From Palsa-504 sp963795795 (GTDB lineage: Bacteria; Actinomycetota; Actinomycetes; Streptosporangiales; Streptosporangiaceae), in contig CAWCJS010000024.1 in assembly GCA_963795795.1 (NCBI GenBank), forward strand, positions 186,001 to 250,000: a DNA stretch of 64,000 bases, read 5' to 3'. A program made the translations under genes and the position numbers. Below are positions 1-8,689 of this stretch, in pieces. The notes under the pieces are model-generated. The model was not told where the DNA came from, did not search any database, and saw nothing but the letters and a program-made list of their open reading frames with translations. Numbering within the stretch: the stretch's first letter is position 1; each line of letters opens with the position of its first letter.

Positions 1-114
1 GCGGGATGAGGCGGCACGGTGGGACAAGGCGGCAAGCAGCCGGCGGTGCGGCGGGATGAGGCGGCACGGTGGGACAAGGCGGCAAGCAGCCGGCGGTGCG
101 GCGGGATGAGGCGG
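1..114. repeat. 50-bp tandem repeat at window edge
   Basis: Positions 1-50 and 51-100 are identical and a third copy begins at 101 and diverges after about 14 bases. The array probably continues to the left of the window. The unit is G-rich on this strand and lies beyond the 3' end of the DUF222/HNH gene. No convincing gene covers 1-254. Confidence 0.9.
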
Positions 115-254
115 TAAGGAGGGCGGCGGCGCGGCGGGATGAGGGGGCGCGGCGCGGGCACATGACTTGGATGGACCACCCGCCGGCATCGGGTCTCCAG
201 GGGCGGCGGCTCGGGTTCGCCGGGGAACCGCCGCGGCGGCCCGGTGATCTGGGA

Positions 255-2123
255 TCAGAGCGGGTAGCTGGTGGGCGTCGTGGTGTAGGTTCGCCCGGCC
301 GGGGTCCGCCATCGCAGGACGCCTGGTTCGGGCTGCTCCAGCCGCCACCCTTCGGCCTGTTTGGCCCGGTGGTGGTGCCGGCAGAGCGGGGCCAGGTCGC
401 ACTCACACGTGATCCCGCCCTGGTCCCAGGCCACGGTGTGGTCCAGGTCGCACCTGGAAGCGGGGCGTCCGCAGCCGGGGGCGGTGCACCGGGCGTTGCG
501 GACTTTGACCAGGTGCTGCAGCGCGCGGCTGGGCTGGTAGCCAGTCTCGGCCCGGGCATGGTCGCAGTGGCCGCGGGCGATCGGTGCCACCCGGATGCGA
601 AGGCTGGTCAGGTAGTCGTGCGCGGCACTGCCGGGCGGCGGGTCTGGACCGGTGGTGGTGGGCGGCGGGTCTGGGCCTCTGGTGCCGGGCGGCGGGTCTG
701 GACCCGTGGTGGTGCTGGGCGGTAGGTGCCGGCCGCGTGCGCAGCCGTGCGCGGCTGCGGTGCCGTCTGGATTTACCGCGGTCACGCACCACCGGGTGTG
801 CGGGTGCCGGGCCGCCGCGGCCACCAGGTCGCGGGCGTCTTCGGCGTCTAGGAGCCCGTACCCGGCTGCTTCTCCGGGCGTGGCGGACAGGCCCAGCAGC
901 GTCTCGACCGGGACCAGGATGTTCACCAGCGCCGCCACGCTCGGGCCAGCACCCGGCTGGGCCTGGCGCGGATGGCTGCCCGGGCCGGGCCGCCCCGGGC
1001 TGCCCCTGGGCCCGGCACCGGGGCCGCCGGTCCCGCCCGGGCCCCCGCCCGGGTTTGGCGGGCCCTGCGGGCCGTCGTCCTGATCCTGCGGGCTGTCTGA
1101 GCCGCCGTCTCCCGGTCCTGGCGGGCGATCTTCCTGGCCTTCCTCTCCGGAGACTTCCGCTCCGCCAGTCCCGTCCGCCCGTCCGGCTTCTCCTGTGCCC
1201 GGGTGGCCGGGGTCCTGGCGGCTGTCGCGCTCTTGCAGCAGATCGAGGTAGGCCCGCACGCGCAGCTCGGTCAGCGTGCCGGTCATCCCGGCGGCGCGCA
1301 GGTCCAGCGCCCGCTGCTCGACATGTTGCCACGAGGCCAGGACCTCATCCGGGGGCAGCTCGCGGGCCTCCATCCCGGCGTTCCCGGAGTCCTCGCGGAA
1401 CCGGCGGACGTGGGCGTCCTGCTTCGCCTGCTCCTTGCGCTTGCGGGCGGCGTCCGGGTCGAGCTTGAGAACCAGCCGGTGGGCCTTGGACCGCAGCTGC
1501 CCGAACGTCAGCGACCCGGCCAGTCCGGCCAGGATCTCATCGGCCCGGGCCCTGTCGTCGTCGGACAGCAGGGCCGTCTCGTCCTGGATGATCCGCAGGT
1601 GGACCGGGTGGATCGTCCCGGCGAACAGCGCGGCGAAGCTGTGCGGCAGCTGCCCGGCGACCTGGCGGGCGTACCAGATCTGCTCGGTGGCGGACTGGCT
1701 GGTCAGGTGCAGCTCGGCGGCCACCTCATCGGCGGCGAACTCGCTGAACCCGTACTCGCCGGAATCGACCGCCTCGCCGGTCGGCGGGCGGCGGCGGGCC
1801 AGCTCGGCCAGCGCCGCCAGCAGCGTCCACGCGGCCCGGGACTCCATCCGCCGGGCCGCGGAAATGATCCCGATCAACTGGTCATCGCCCAGCCCCGCCA
1901 GCCCGGACCCGCCCTCGCCGACCACGGCGTCTACCACGGTGGCCAGCAGCGCGCCCGGCGCCATCGTGTCAGACCGGCCGTCCTGCGCGAACCCGGCCAG
2001 GGTCAGCTCCTCCGCCGGGAGGCACACAAACAGGCCCTGCTCCGGACCGCCAGGTCCCTCCCCGCCGACGGGCAGCGGCTCCTCGCCACCCGGCCCGCGG
2101 TTGAGGAAAGACTCCTGGGTCAC
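255..2123 (-). CDS. DUF222 domain / HNH endonuclease family protein (13E12-type)
   Basis: A 622-residue protein. The N-terminal half (about residues 50-300) is the alpha-helical DUF222 region. The middle (about 310-400) is a Pro/Gly/Asp-rich linker, and a second Pro-rich stretch (about 470-500) carries short GPDPPP repeats. The C-terminus holds an HNH nuclease fold: paired cysteines in RCTAPGCGR, then LDHTVAW and LCRHHH, which supply the metal-binding and catalytic histidines. These proteins are multicopy in actinobacteria and sometimes sit near mobile introns, but their physiological role is not established. The start is GTG at 2123, with only a weak purine stretch upstream and an unusual GA tract behind it. 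Nuclease activity is inferred from the motif only. Confidence 0.88.
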   Translation of the reverse strand: MTQESFLNRGPGGEEPLPVGGEGPGGPEQGLFVCLPAEELTLAGFAQDGRSDTMAPGALLATVVDAVVGEGGSGLAGLGDDQLIGIISAARRMESRAAWTLLAALAELARRRPPTGEAVDSGEYGFSEFAADEVAAELHLTSQSATEQIWYARQVAGQLPHSFAALFAGTIHPVHLRIIQDETALLSDDDRARADEILAGLAGSLTFGQLRSKAHRLVLKLDPDAARKRKEQAKQDAHVRRFREDSGNAGMEARELPPDEVLASWQHVEQRALDLRAAGMTGTLTELRVRAYLDLLQERDSRQDPGHPGTGEAGRADGTGGAEVSGEEGQEDRPPGPGDGGSDSPQDQDDGPQGPPNPGGGPGGTGGPGAGPRGSPGRPGPGSHPRQAQPGAGPSVAALVNILVPVETLLGLSATPGEAAGYGLLDAEDARDLVAAAARHPHTRWCVTAVNPDGTAAAHGCARGRHLPPSTTTGPDPPPGTRGPDPPPTTTGPDPPPGSAAHDYLTSLRIRVAPIARGHCDHARAETGYQPSRALQHLVKVRNARCTAPGCGRPASRCDLDHTVAWDQGGITCECDLAPLCRHHHRAKQAEGWRLEQPEPGVLRWRTPAGRTYTTTPTSYPL

Positions 2124-2140
2124 GTACTACCGCCCGTTCG

Positions 2141-2208
2141 AGAGGGAGAGAGGGAGAGAGGGAGAGAGGGAGAGAGGGAGGGAGGGAGAGAGGGAGAGGG
2201 AGGGAAAG
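2141..2208. repeat. GA-rich simple repeat upstream of the DUF222 gene
   Basis: A 68-base run made only of G and A on the plus strand (units of GAGAGG/GAGAGAGG, one G-to-GGAGGG variation). It is therefore pure CT on the coding strand of the gene starting at 2123, beginning about 17 bases upstream of that start. Such homopurine tracts can slip in length or form triplex DNA, so it could act as a phase-variable promoter spacer; this is inference. Confidence 0.9.
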
Positions 2209-2398
2209 CTTGGAAATGCCCCGTGCGAACGATTCTATCACAAATAGCCAGATCATAGTAGATAAAACGAACTAATTTTCAAGATCTTTTTCGTAAGGCT
2301 TATTAGGGCGCAGGCGGGTCGCGGGCGGCATAATGGGCTTGGAGCACGGGTGAGCCGGGAAGTCTGGTCGGCGCATGAATTAGCTTGGGGAGCCGGCC
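2209..2398 (+). promoter_or_regulatory. AT-rich leader before the DUF2254 gene
   Basis: Between the GA tract and the ATG at 2399 is an AT-rich patch, at about 2228-2310, that stands out from the GC-rich surroundings. It probably contains the divergent promoters for the DUF222 and DUF2254 genes. No clear -35/-10 pair could be assigned with confidence. Confidence 0.35.
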
Positions 2399-3763
2399 AT
2401 GTACCGTGAGGTTTTCTCATCGGGGATGGCGTCGCACTGGCGGCGCGAGGTGCTGCGCACCAGCTTGTGGTTCGTGCCATCGCTTGAGGTCGTGGCGGCG
2501 ATCGGGCTGTTTGTGGGGACGCTGGCCGCCGACCGCGCCGCCTACCGCGGCGAGTTCGGCCTCCCGCCGTGGGTGATCAGCGGGAGCGCGGACGCGGCCC
2601 GCCAGATCCTGACCACGATCGCCGCCGCCCTCATCACCGTGGTCGGCGTCGTGTTCTCGATCATCCTGGTCACGCTGACCCTGGCGTCGACCCAGTTCGG
2701 GCCCCGGATGCTGCGGAACTTCATCAGGGACCGGGGCACCCAGCTGACCCTCGGGACGTTCGTCGCGACGTTCGTTTACTCGATTCTCGTGCTGGTCTCG
2801 ATCGGCACCGGGTCGCACGGCGACTTCGTGCCGCACATCAGCGTGACCGTGACGCTCGGCCTGATGGTCATCGACATGGGTGTGCTCATCTACTTCATCC
2901 ACCACACGTCGATCTCGATCCAGCTGCCGCAGGTGATCGCCGGCATCGCCGCCGACCTGGCCGACGCGATCGAGGAGCAGGGCAGCGGCGGGACCGGCCG
3001 GGCGCAGCCGGAGAACGGCCCCTCCGCGGTCGAGTTGCTGGCGCGCGCCGAGGCGGGTGGCGGCGCGGTGCTTGCGCCGGTCAGCGGGTACGTGCAGTTC
3101 ATCAAGCACCAGAACCTGGTCAGGCTGGCGACCGAGGCCGACGCGGTGATCAGCCTGGAACACCGGCCCGGGCACTTCATCGTGAGCGGGCACCGGTTCG
3201 CGACGGTCTGGCCGCCCGAGGCGGCGCCGCTGGTGAGCAAGGCGCTGGGGCGCGCGCACGTCATCGGCCCGTACCGGACCTTGACCCAGGACGCGTCGTT
3301 CGGGATCGATCAGCTCGTGGAGATCGCGATCCGCGCGCTTTCCGCGGCGGTCAATGACACCTTCACGGCGATGACCTGCATCGACTGGCTGGGCGAGAAC
3401 CTGTGCAAGATCGTCACGAGGTGGCACCCAGCGCGGGTGTACCGGGACGGGCAGGGGTTCATCCGGATTATCGCGGCCGAGCCGGCCTACGAGCGCCTGG
3501 TGCAGCGCTCGTTCGAGAAGATCAGGCAGTCCAGCCTCGGCATGCCTGCCGTCATGATCCGCGAGCTCGAGGCGCTGGCCAGGATCATGACCGAGACGAC
3601 GAGCGAGGGGCAGCGGCGGGTGCTGCTCGACCAGGCGGCCATGATCGACCGGGCCAGCGAGCGGTCGGTCCCCGAGGCCGCCGACCGGGCCGACATCCGG
3701 CGGCGCTACGAGGCCATCCTGACCATGGAATCGAGGCTGACCGCGAGCGGGCGCTCCGGCTGA
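2399..3763 (+). CDS. DUF2254 family membrane protein
   Basis: 454 residues. Four hydrophobic segments occupy roughly residues 22-42, 65-90, 110-132 and 140-165, followed by a soluble domain to the C-terminus. The signatures VVFSIILVTLTLASTQFGPR and the later FGIDQLVEIAIRALSAAVND are characteristic of DUF2254, a membrane family widespread in bacteria with no assigned function. The ATG at 2399 is preceded by GGGGAG at good distance. The gene stands alone, with repeats downstream. Identification of the family is solid; any transport or signalling role would be guesswork. Confidence 0.88.
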   Translation: MYREVFSSGMASHWRREVLRTSLWFVPSLEVVAAIGLFVGTLAADRAAYRGEFGLPPWVISGSADAARQILTTIAAALITVVGVVFSIILVTLTLASTQFGPRMLRNFIRDRGTQLTLGTFVATFVYSILVLVSIGTGSHGDFVPHISVTVTLGLMVIDMGVLIYFIHHTSISIQLPQVIAGIAADLADAIEEQGSGGTGRAQPENGPSAVELLARAEAGGGAVLAPVSGYVQFIKHQNLVRLATEADAVISLEHRPGHFIVSGHRFATVWPPEAAPLVSKALGRAHVIGPYRTLTQDASFGIDQLVEIAIRALSAAVNDTFTAMTCIDWLGENLCKIVTRWHPARVYRDGQGFIRIIAAEPAYERLVQRSFEKIRQSSLGMPAVMIRELEALARIMTETTSEGQRRVLLDQAAMIDRASERSVPEAADRADIRRRYEAILTMESRLTASGRSG

Positions 3764-3775
3764 CCCGCGGGTCGC

Positions 3776-3955
3776 GCCGGGAAACGGGACGTGCCGGGAA
3801 ACGGGGCGTGGGTGAAGCGGGGCGTGAAGGAAGCGGGGCGTGAAGGAAGCGGGGCGTGAGGGAAACGAGGGGTGAGGGAGCCGGGGGTGTCGGAAGCGGG
3901 GGCGTGTCGGAAACGGGGCGATAAGGAAGCGGGGCGTGCGTGTCGGAAACGCGGG
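3776..3955 (+). repeat. degenerate short tandem repeats, unit about 13-17 bp
   Basis: The gap between the DUF2254 gene and the YciI-like gene is filled by imperfect copies of a GGAAACGGGGCGTG / GGAAGCGGGGCGTG-like unit, about ten in all. The composition is G-rich and free of pyrimidine runs on the plus strand. No ORF of note crosses it. It separates two unrelated genes and contains no visible terminator hairpin. Confidence 0.8.
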
Positions 3956-4017
3956 CGTCCCGTTCGTGGAATGGGTACCGGGGATGCCGGGTGGCATCCG
4001 TCGAAACGGAGGAAAAC

Positions 4018-4362
4018 GTGAAGTACGCGATTCTGCTTTACGACACCGAAGGGGCCAGGGGCATGACCGAGGCCGAGGGCCACGCCTGGTACGCCGAGAT
4101 CGGCGCCTGGTACGAGAAGGGCGGCGGGGGCTCGGGCAAGCTGGCCGACGGCGGGAACCAGCTCGCGCCGCCGGCCGGGGCCAAGACGGTGCGCTCCAGC
4201 GGCGTCACCGACGGGCCGTTCATGGAGACGAAGGAAGCTCTCGGCGGGTACTCGATCCTCGAGACCGACACGATCGACGAGGCCGTGGAGATCGCGAAGA
4301 CCTGGCCGGGAGTGGACAAGGGCTGGATGACCGTCGAGGTCCGGCCCATCGTGGAGATGTGA
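4018..4362 (+). CDS. YciI-like / DGPF domain protein
   Basis: A 114-residue dimeric alpha/beta-barrel (ferredoxin-like) protein of the YCII family. The hallmark DGPF appears as TDGPFMETKE near residue 64, followed by the usual GGYSILE strand. The start is GTG at 4018 with a strong GGAGG at 4008-4012; an in-frame extension further upstream would run into the repeat array and is unlikely. The neighbour is an ECF sigma factor with a TPR tail, facing it with only 5 bases between the stops. DGPF proteins are the characteristic genomic partners of ECF42 sigma factors, so the two genes probably form one signalling unit. Enzymatic activity is unknown. Confidence 0.9.
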   Translation: MKYAILLYDTEGARGMTEAEGHAWYAEIGAWYEKGGGGSGKLADGGNQLAPPAGAKTVRSSGVTDGPFMETKEALGGYSILETDTIDEAVEIAKTWPGVDKGWMTVEVRPIVEM

Positions 4363-4367
4363 GGTCC

Positions 4368-5591
4368 TCAGAAGGATAGGCGGCGGGCGAGTAGCTCGCG
4401 CTCGGCCGGGTTGCCGGCCAGCGCGAGCGCCCGCTCGCTGGCGGCGCGGGCCTCGTCGTCCCGCCCGAGACCGGTGAGCAGGCCAGCCCGCAGCGCGTGG
4501 AAGAGATGGTAGCCGTCCAGCTCGCCGGCGAGCGGCTCGATCTCGGCCAGCGCGGCCTCCGGGCCGACGACGTAGCGGGTGGCGACGGCCCGGTTGAGCA
4601 GGACCACGGGGGACGGGGTCATCTCGTAGAGCCGGTCGTAGATAAACCGGATTTGCGTCCAGTCGGTCTGCTCGTAGTCGGGGGCCTGCGCGTGCAAGGC
4701 GGCGATGGCCGCCTGGGCCTGGTAGGGGCCGGGCTCGCGCATGGCGAGCGCGCGGTCGAGGAGCCGGGTGGCCTCGGTGATCAGCGGCTTGTCCCATTTG
4801 GCGCGGTCCTGGTCGGCGAGCCTGATCATCCGGCCCCAGCTGTCGAACCTGGTCGCGGCCCGGGACTCGTGCAGGAGCAGCAGGGCGAGGAGCCCGAGGA
4901 CTTCGGGTTCGCGTGGCATCAGCCGGTGCAGCAGCCTGGTCAGCGAGACGGCCTGGGCCGCGAGGTCGCGGCGGGCCGGCTGGCGGCCGGCGCTGGCCAG
5001 GTAGCCCTCGTTGAAGACCAGGTAGACCACGGCCAGCACCTCGGCGAGCCGGGCGGCCAGGTCGTCGGGGTCGGGGACGCGCAGGTCCGCGCGGGCGGCG
5101 CGTAGGGCCTTGCGGGCGCGCAGCAGCCGCTGCGTCATGGCGGGCTCGGTGGCCAGGAACGCGGCGGCGATCTGCGCGGTGGTCAGGCCGCACACGGCGC
5201 GCAGGGTCAGGGCGATCTGCGACTCGCGCGGGAGCGCCGGGTGGCAGCAGGCGAAGATCATCCCCAGCAGGTCGTCGTCGGCCGCCTCGTCTGCGTCGAC
5301 CGACTCGTCGCCGTCCGCGGCGTCGGTCATCGTCGCCGCGAGGAGCGCGAGCTTTTCCTGCCCCGCCCGGGCCCGGCGCAGCCGGTCGATCGCCTTGCGG
5401 CGGGCCGTGGTGGCCAGCCAGCCGCCGCAGTTGGGCGGCACGTCCTGGTCGCCCCAGTGCTCGATCGCCTCGATGAACGCGTCCTGGACGGCGTCGGCCG
5501 CCAGGCCTACGTCGCCGATCCGCGCAGCCAGCGCAGCCGTGATCCGGCCCGCCTCTTCCCGGTAGACCCGCTCTAGCTGCGCCGCGTCCAG
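4368..5591 (-). CDS. ECF sigma factor with C-terminal TPR-like extension (ECF42-type)
   Basis: About 407 residues: sigma region 2 in the first 75 (RIGDVGLAADAVQDAFIEAI, then the TTARRKAIDRLRR end), sigma region 4 around residues 115-165 (CGLTTAQIAAAFL...RLLRARKAL), and a long helical DUF6596/TPR-like tail typical of ECF42 factors, which do not depend on a conventional anti-sigma factor. No ATG, GTG or TTG lies in frame between an upstream stop near 5730 and residue 51 of the domain. The only plausible codon that keeps region 2 complete is CTG at 5591, directly after the enoyl-CoA hydratase stop. A start at GTG 5441 would delete region 2. Either CTG is used with translational coupling or one base is missing. 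The DGPF partner gene lies convergently downstream. Confidence 0.82.
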   Translation of the reverse strand: MDAAQLERVYREEAGRITAALAARIGDVGLAADAVQDAFIEAIEHWGDQDVPPNCGGWLATTARRKAIDRLRRARAGQEKLALLAATMTDAADGDESVDADEAADDDLLGMIFACCHPALPRESQIALTLRAVCGLTTAQIAAAFLATEPAMTQRLLRARKALRAARADLRVPDPDDLAARLAEVLAVVYLVFNEGYLASAGRQPARRDLAAQAVSLTRLLHRLMPREPEVLGLLALLLLHESRAATRFDSWGRMIRLADQDRAKWDKPLITEATRLLDRALAMREPGPYQAQAAIAALHAQAPDYEQTDWTQIRFIYDRLYEMTPSPVVLLNRAVATRYVVGPEAALAEIEPLAGELDGYHLFHALRAGLLTGLGRDDEARAASERALALAGNPAERELLARRLSF

Positions 5592-5592
5592 T

Positions 5593-6411
5593 TCACGCGC
5601 CGGTGAACTTGGGCGGGCGCTTCTCGTTGAACGCGGCCACGCCCTCGGCGAAGTCGCCCGAGCCGGCCATCTCCCGCTGGATCTGCGCCTCGAACTCGAG
5701 CTGGGCGTCCATCTGGGCGTACAGCCACTGGTTCAGCTGGCGCTTGGTCCCGGCGTACGACTTGGTGGCGCCGGACGCGAGGCGGTCGAGCAGCGCGCCG
5801 GCGCGCTCGCGGAACTCCTCGTCCGGCCAGACCTCGTTGATCAGGCCCCAGTCCTTCGCGGTCCCGGCGCCGAGGCGCTCGCCCAGCATGGCCAGCTGCG
5901 TCGCCCGGGTAAAGCCGATCCGGGACGGCACGAGCAGCGAGGAGCCGCCATCGGGGACGAGCCCGATGTTGACGAAGGCGAGCTGGAAGAACGCGGACTC
6001 GGCCGCGACGATCAGGTCGCAGGCCAGGGCGAGGGAGAGCCCGATCCCGGCCGCCGGGCCGTTGACCGCGGCGATGACGGGCTTGGGCATCTGCCGGATG
6101 CCGGTGATGATCGGGTGGTACCGCTGGGTCAGCCGCTGGTACACGTCCGTCTCGCCGCCGGGCGCGCCCGACTCCTTCAGGTCGGCGCCGCTGGAGAAGG
6201 CTCGCCCGGCGCCGGTGATCTCCACGGCCCGGACCTCCGGGTCGTGGGCGACCGCACGGATCGCCGCCAGGAGGTCAAGGGCAAATTGGTTATTCCAGGC
6301 GTTCAGCCGCTCGGGGCGGTTCAGTTCCAGCCGAACGCCGTGGCCTCGGCGGAACGCGTTGATGGTCTCGTACTCGCGGTACGGATGGTCTTCCTCGCTC
6401 ACGCCGGCCAT
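5593..6411 (-). CDS. enoyl-CoA hydratase/isomerase family protein
   Basis: 272 residues of the crotonase fold. Oxyanion-hole segments are visible as RAFSSGADLKESG and NGPAAGIGLSLALACDL; the following FVNIGLVPDGGSS carries an acidic residue in the catalytic loop, with Asp in place of the second hydratase Glu, as in many isomerase-like members. The C-terminal NEKRPPKF is typical of the family. It probably acts on an acyl-CoA in fatty-acid or aromatic-acid degradation; the substrate cannot be read from sequence. The sigma-factor gene follows with essentially no gap, so co-transcription is likely. The ATG start at 6411 gives a normal family length. Confidence 0.9.
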   Translation of the reverse strand: MAGVSEEDHPYREYETINAFRRGHGVRLELNRPERLNAWNNQFALDLLAAIRAVAHDPEVRAVEITGAGRAFSSGADLKESGAPGGETDVYQRLTQRYHPIITGIRQMPKPVIAAVNGPAAGIGLSLALACDLIVAAESAFFQLAFVNIGLVPDGGSSLLVPSRIGFTRATQLAMLGERLGAGTAKDWGLINEVWPDEEFRERAGALLDRLASGATKSYAGTKRQLNQWLYAQMDAQLEFEAQIQREMAGSGDFAEGVAAFNEKRPPKFTGA

Positions 6412-6473
6412 GCTAACAGGGCGTACCGTCGAAACGACGACGCGGGAAAACTGGGCACAGGGAGACCACCACG

Positions 6474-7298
6474 GTGTCAGGCAAGGATCGCGGCCCGAAG
6501 CTGCCGAAGCAGGTCTACGAGCAGGAGCTCTACCGGCTGCAGGGCGAGCTGGTGAAGATGCAGGGGTGGATGCGGGCCGCGGGCGCCAGGGTCATCGTGA
6601 TCTTCGAGGGCCGCGACGCGGCCGGCAAGGGCGGGACGATCCAGCGGGTGGCGCAGTTCCTCAACCCCCGGTTCGCCACGATCGCGGCCCTGCCGGCGCC
6701 GACCGAGCGGGAGAAGACCCAGTGGTACTTCCAGCGCTACGTCGAGCACCTGCCCGCCGCGGGCGAGCTGGTCCTGTTCGACCGCAGCTGGTACAACCGG
6801 GCTGGCGTGGAGCACGTCATGGGGTTCTGCACGCCGCAGGAGTACAGCAGGTTCCTGCACCAGTGCCCGATCTTCGAGCGGCTGCTCGTCGAGGACGGCA
6901 TCTTGCTCCGCAAGTACTGGTTCTCGGTCAGCGACGAGGAGCAGCAGCGCCGCTTCCGTGACCGGTTGACCGACCCGATGCGCCGCTGGAAGCTGTCCCC
7001 GATGGACCTGGAGTCGATCACTCACTGGGAGGACTACTCACGGGCCAAGGACGAGATGTTCGTCCATACCGACATCCCGGAGGCGCCCTGGCACGTGCTG
7101 GAGAGCGACGACAAGCGCAGCGCCCGGATCAACATGATCGCGCACCTGCTCAGCACGATCCCGTACACCGACATCGAGCCGCCGAAGCTGAAGCTCCCGC
7201 ACCGCCCGGCGTCGAAGGGGTACGTACGGATCCCGCGGAACATGCAGGACTACGTGCCCGACCACGCCGCCGAGCTGATGGCCGGTAAGTCGCGCTAG
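6474..7298 (+). CDS. ppk2: polyphosphate kinase 2 family protein
   Basis: 274 residues. The PPK2 core has the P-loop GRDAAGKGG near residue 50, the Walker B-like LFDRSWYNRAG near residue 104 and the lid region rich in Arg. PPK2 enzymes transfer phosphate between polyphosphate and nucleoside di- or monophosphates. Single-domain length suggests class I (NDP phosphorylation), but the class is not certain from reading alone. The start is GTG at 6474 with GGGAGA upstream. It is divergent from the crotonase gene and overlaps the stop of the convergent neighbour by 4 bases. Confidence 0.92.
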   Translation: MSGKDRGPKLPKQVYEQELYRLQGELVKMQGWMRAAGARVIVIFEGRDAAGKGGTIQRVAQFLNPRFATIAALPAPTEREKTQWYFQRYVEHLPAAGELVLFDRSWYNRAGVEHVMGFCTPQEYSRFLHQCPIFERLLVEDGILLRKYWFSVSDEEQQRRFRDRLTDPMRRWKLSPMDLESITHWEDYSRAKDEMFVHTDIPEAPWHVLESDDKRSARINMIAHLLSTIPYTDIEPPKLKLPHRPASKGYVRIPRNMQDYVPDHAAELMAGKSR

Positions 7299-8506
7299 CC
7301 CTTGGCGCCGAGCGCCTGAAGGAATGACTGGTAGGAAATGCTATCGGACGACGGCGGGGCCGTGACCTGGACCGGCGTGCCGTAGTTCGAGACGTAGAGG
7401 ACCATGCTGCCCGTTACGTTGCCGCCCGACCCGCCCATCTGCAGGTCCAGGTTAATGCTCATCTCGCGCATCAGCCCCTGGGCGTCGAGCCAGATCGTGA
7501 CGACCGGCGGCAGCATGTGCTGCGCCAGGGTCATCTCCTGGTCGATCATGGCCGAGGAGTACCCGAGCTTGGTGAACTCCGCCCGGACGGACGCGAGGAG
7601 CGCCGCCTTGGTGGGTATGACCGCGTAGCCGGTGCAGCTGTGGCCTTCAATGACCAGCGTCCCGATCTGCCGCACGGTATTGCCTTGCTGCTCGAGCAGC
7701 GACAGCGACGACCGCGGGTCGCTGCCGACGAGGTTCGCCGACCCCGACTGCGCGACCGGCATCTCGATCCAGTCACGGCCGCCGGTCAGCTTGGCCAGGC
7801 TGGTGCCGCTGATCGTGACCGCGACAAAGAGGTTCCCGTTGTCCAGGATTTCCTTCTCGCTCAGCAACGGGCTGGGAGCGCCGACGCTCAGGTTGAACAT
7901 CATGGCGTTGGCAGCGAAGTTGATCCCGCCGGTCCCGGTGAGCGTGACGGTCCGGCCGGCGATCTGGACCGTGCCGGACAGCGTCACGTCGGCCGTTCGT
8001 TCCGCCAGGGTCTTGGCGGCCGACTGCTGTACAAACGCCACCGGTGAGATCGCCGTCGGCCGGTTCGGGGCGGCGTGAGTCGATGGCGACTCCTGTTTCA
8101 CCAGGACCAACATGCCCGCGATGGTGGCGGCCACGATCGCCACGGCGGCCACGATCAGGAAGGCGGGTGATCTCCTGCGCGTTGGAGGGGCGAAGCCGGG
8201 CCCGCGGGCGTACTGACCGGTTACGCCCGGTGCGTACTGACGGGGTGCGCCGACTCGCGGCGGCGCTCCGCCCGCGTACCCGTTGACCGCACGGCCGTTG
8301 GGCGTGTAGCCGCCCGGCGGGTCAGTACGTGGGGCTGGGGCGGCGGGCTCGTCATGGGGAACCTCGTAGGTGTCCGACGGCGGGTCTTCGTAGCTCTCGA
8401 CCTTCCCGTCCCGGACGAGTTTCGTCGGGCGGCCGGAGGAAAAGTAGCGTTCCTCGTGTAGCCGGAACGGATCGGCGCACCAGCCTTGCAGCTGCCGGTC
8501 AGCCAT
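7295..8506 (-). CDS. single-pass membrane-anchored protein with LppX/LolA-like extracellular domain
   Basis: 403 residues. The N-terminal 45 residues carry a short cytoplasmic motif (WCADPFRLHEERYF...PTKLVRDG) seen in many actinobacterial membrane proteins. A Pro/Gly-rich stretch follows, then one transmembrane helix at about residues 112-133. The extracellular 250 residues have alternating beta-strand pattern resembling the lipoprotein LppX/LprG fold, but the match is weak. It has no lipobox. The role is unknown; lipid or ligand carrying at the cell surface is a guess. ATG at 8506 lacks a good ribosome site. Its stop overlaps that of the convergent ppk2. Confidence 0.75.
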   Translation of the reverse strand: MADRQLQGWCADPFRLHEERYFSSGRPTKLVRDGKVESYEDPPSDTYEVPHDEPAAPAPRTDPPGGYTPNGRAVNGYAGGAPPRVGAPRQYAPGVTGQYARGPGFAPPTRRRSPAFLIVAAVAIVAATIAGMLVLVKQESPSTHAAPNRPTAISPVAFVQQSAAKTLAERTADVTLSGTVQIAGRTVTLTGTGGINFAANAMMFNLSVGAPSPLLSEKEILDNGNLFVAVTISGTSLAKLTGGRDWIEMPVAQSGSANLVGSDPRSSLSLLEQQGNTVRQIGTLVIEGHSCTGYAVIPTKAALLASVRAEFTKLGYSSAMIDQEMTLAQHMLPPVVTIWLDAQGLMREMSINLDLQMGGSGGNVTGSMVLYVSNYGTPVQVTAPPSSDSISYQSFLQALGAKG

Positions 8507-8689
8507 AGACGCAGTATGACATTCCGGCCATTGAGGAGGTTAACCAGAAACGGGGTCTGACCAGATCGCCTCTTGGCCGTAGGCGGCGGGTCATGTGGTG
8601 TTTAGGCACTGTTATCGGCGGGCAGGCGGCAGCGCGGACGGCGGGCATGAAACTATGCCGGGGGTAGGCACGACGTGAGGAGGCAGGAC

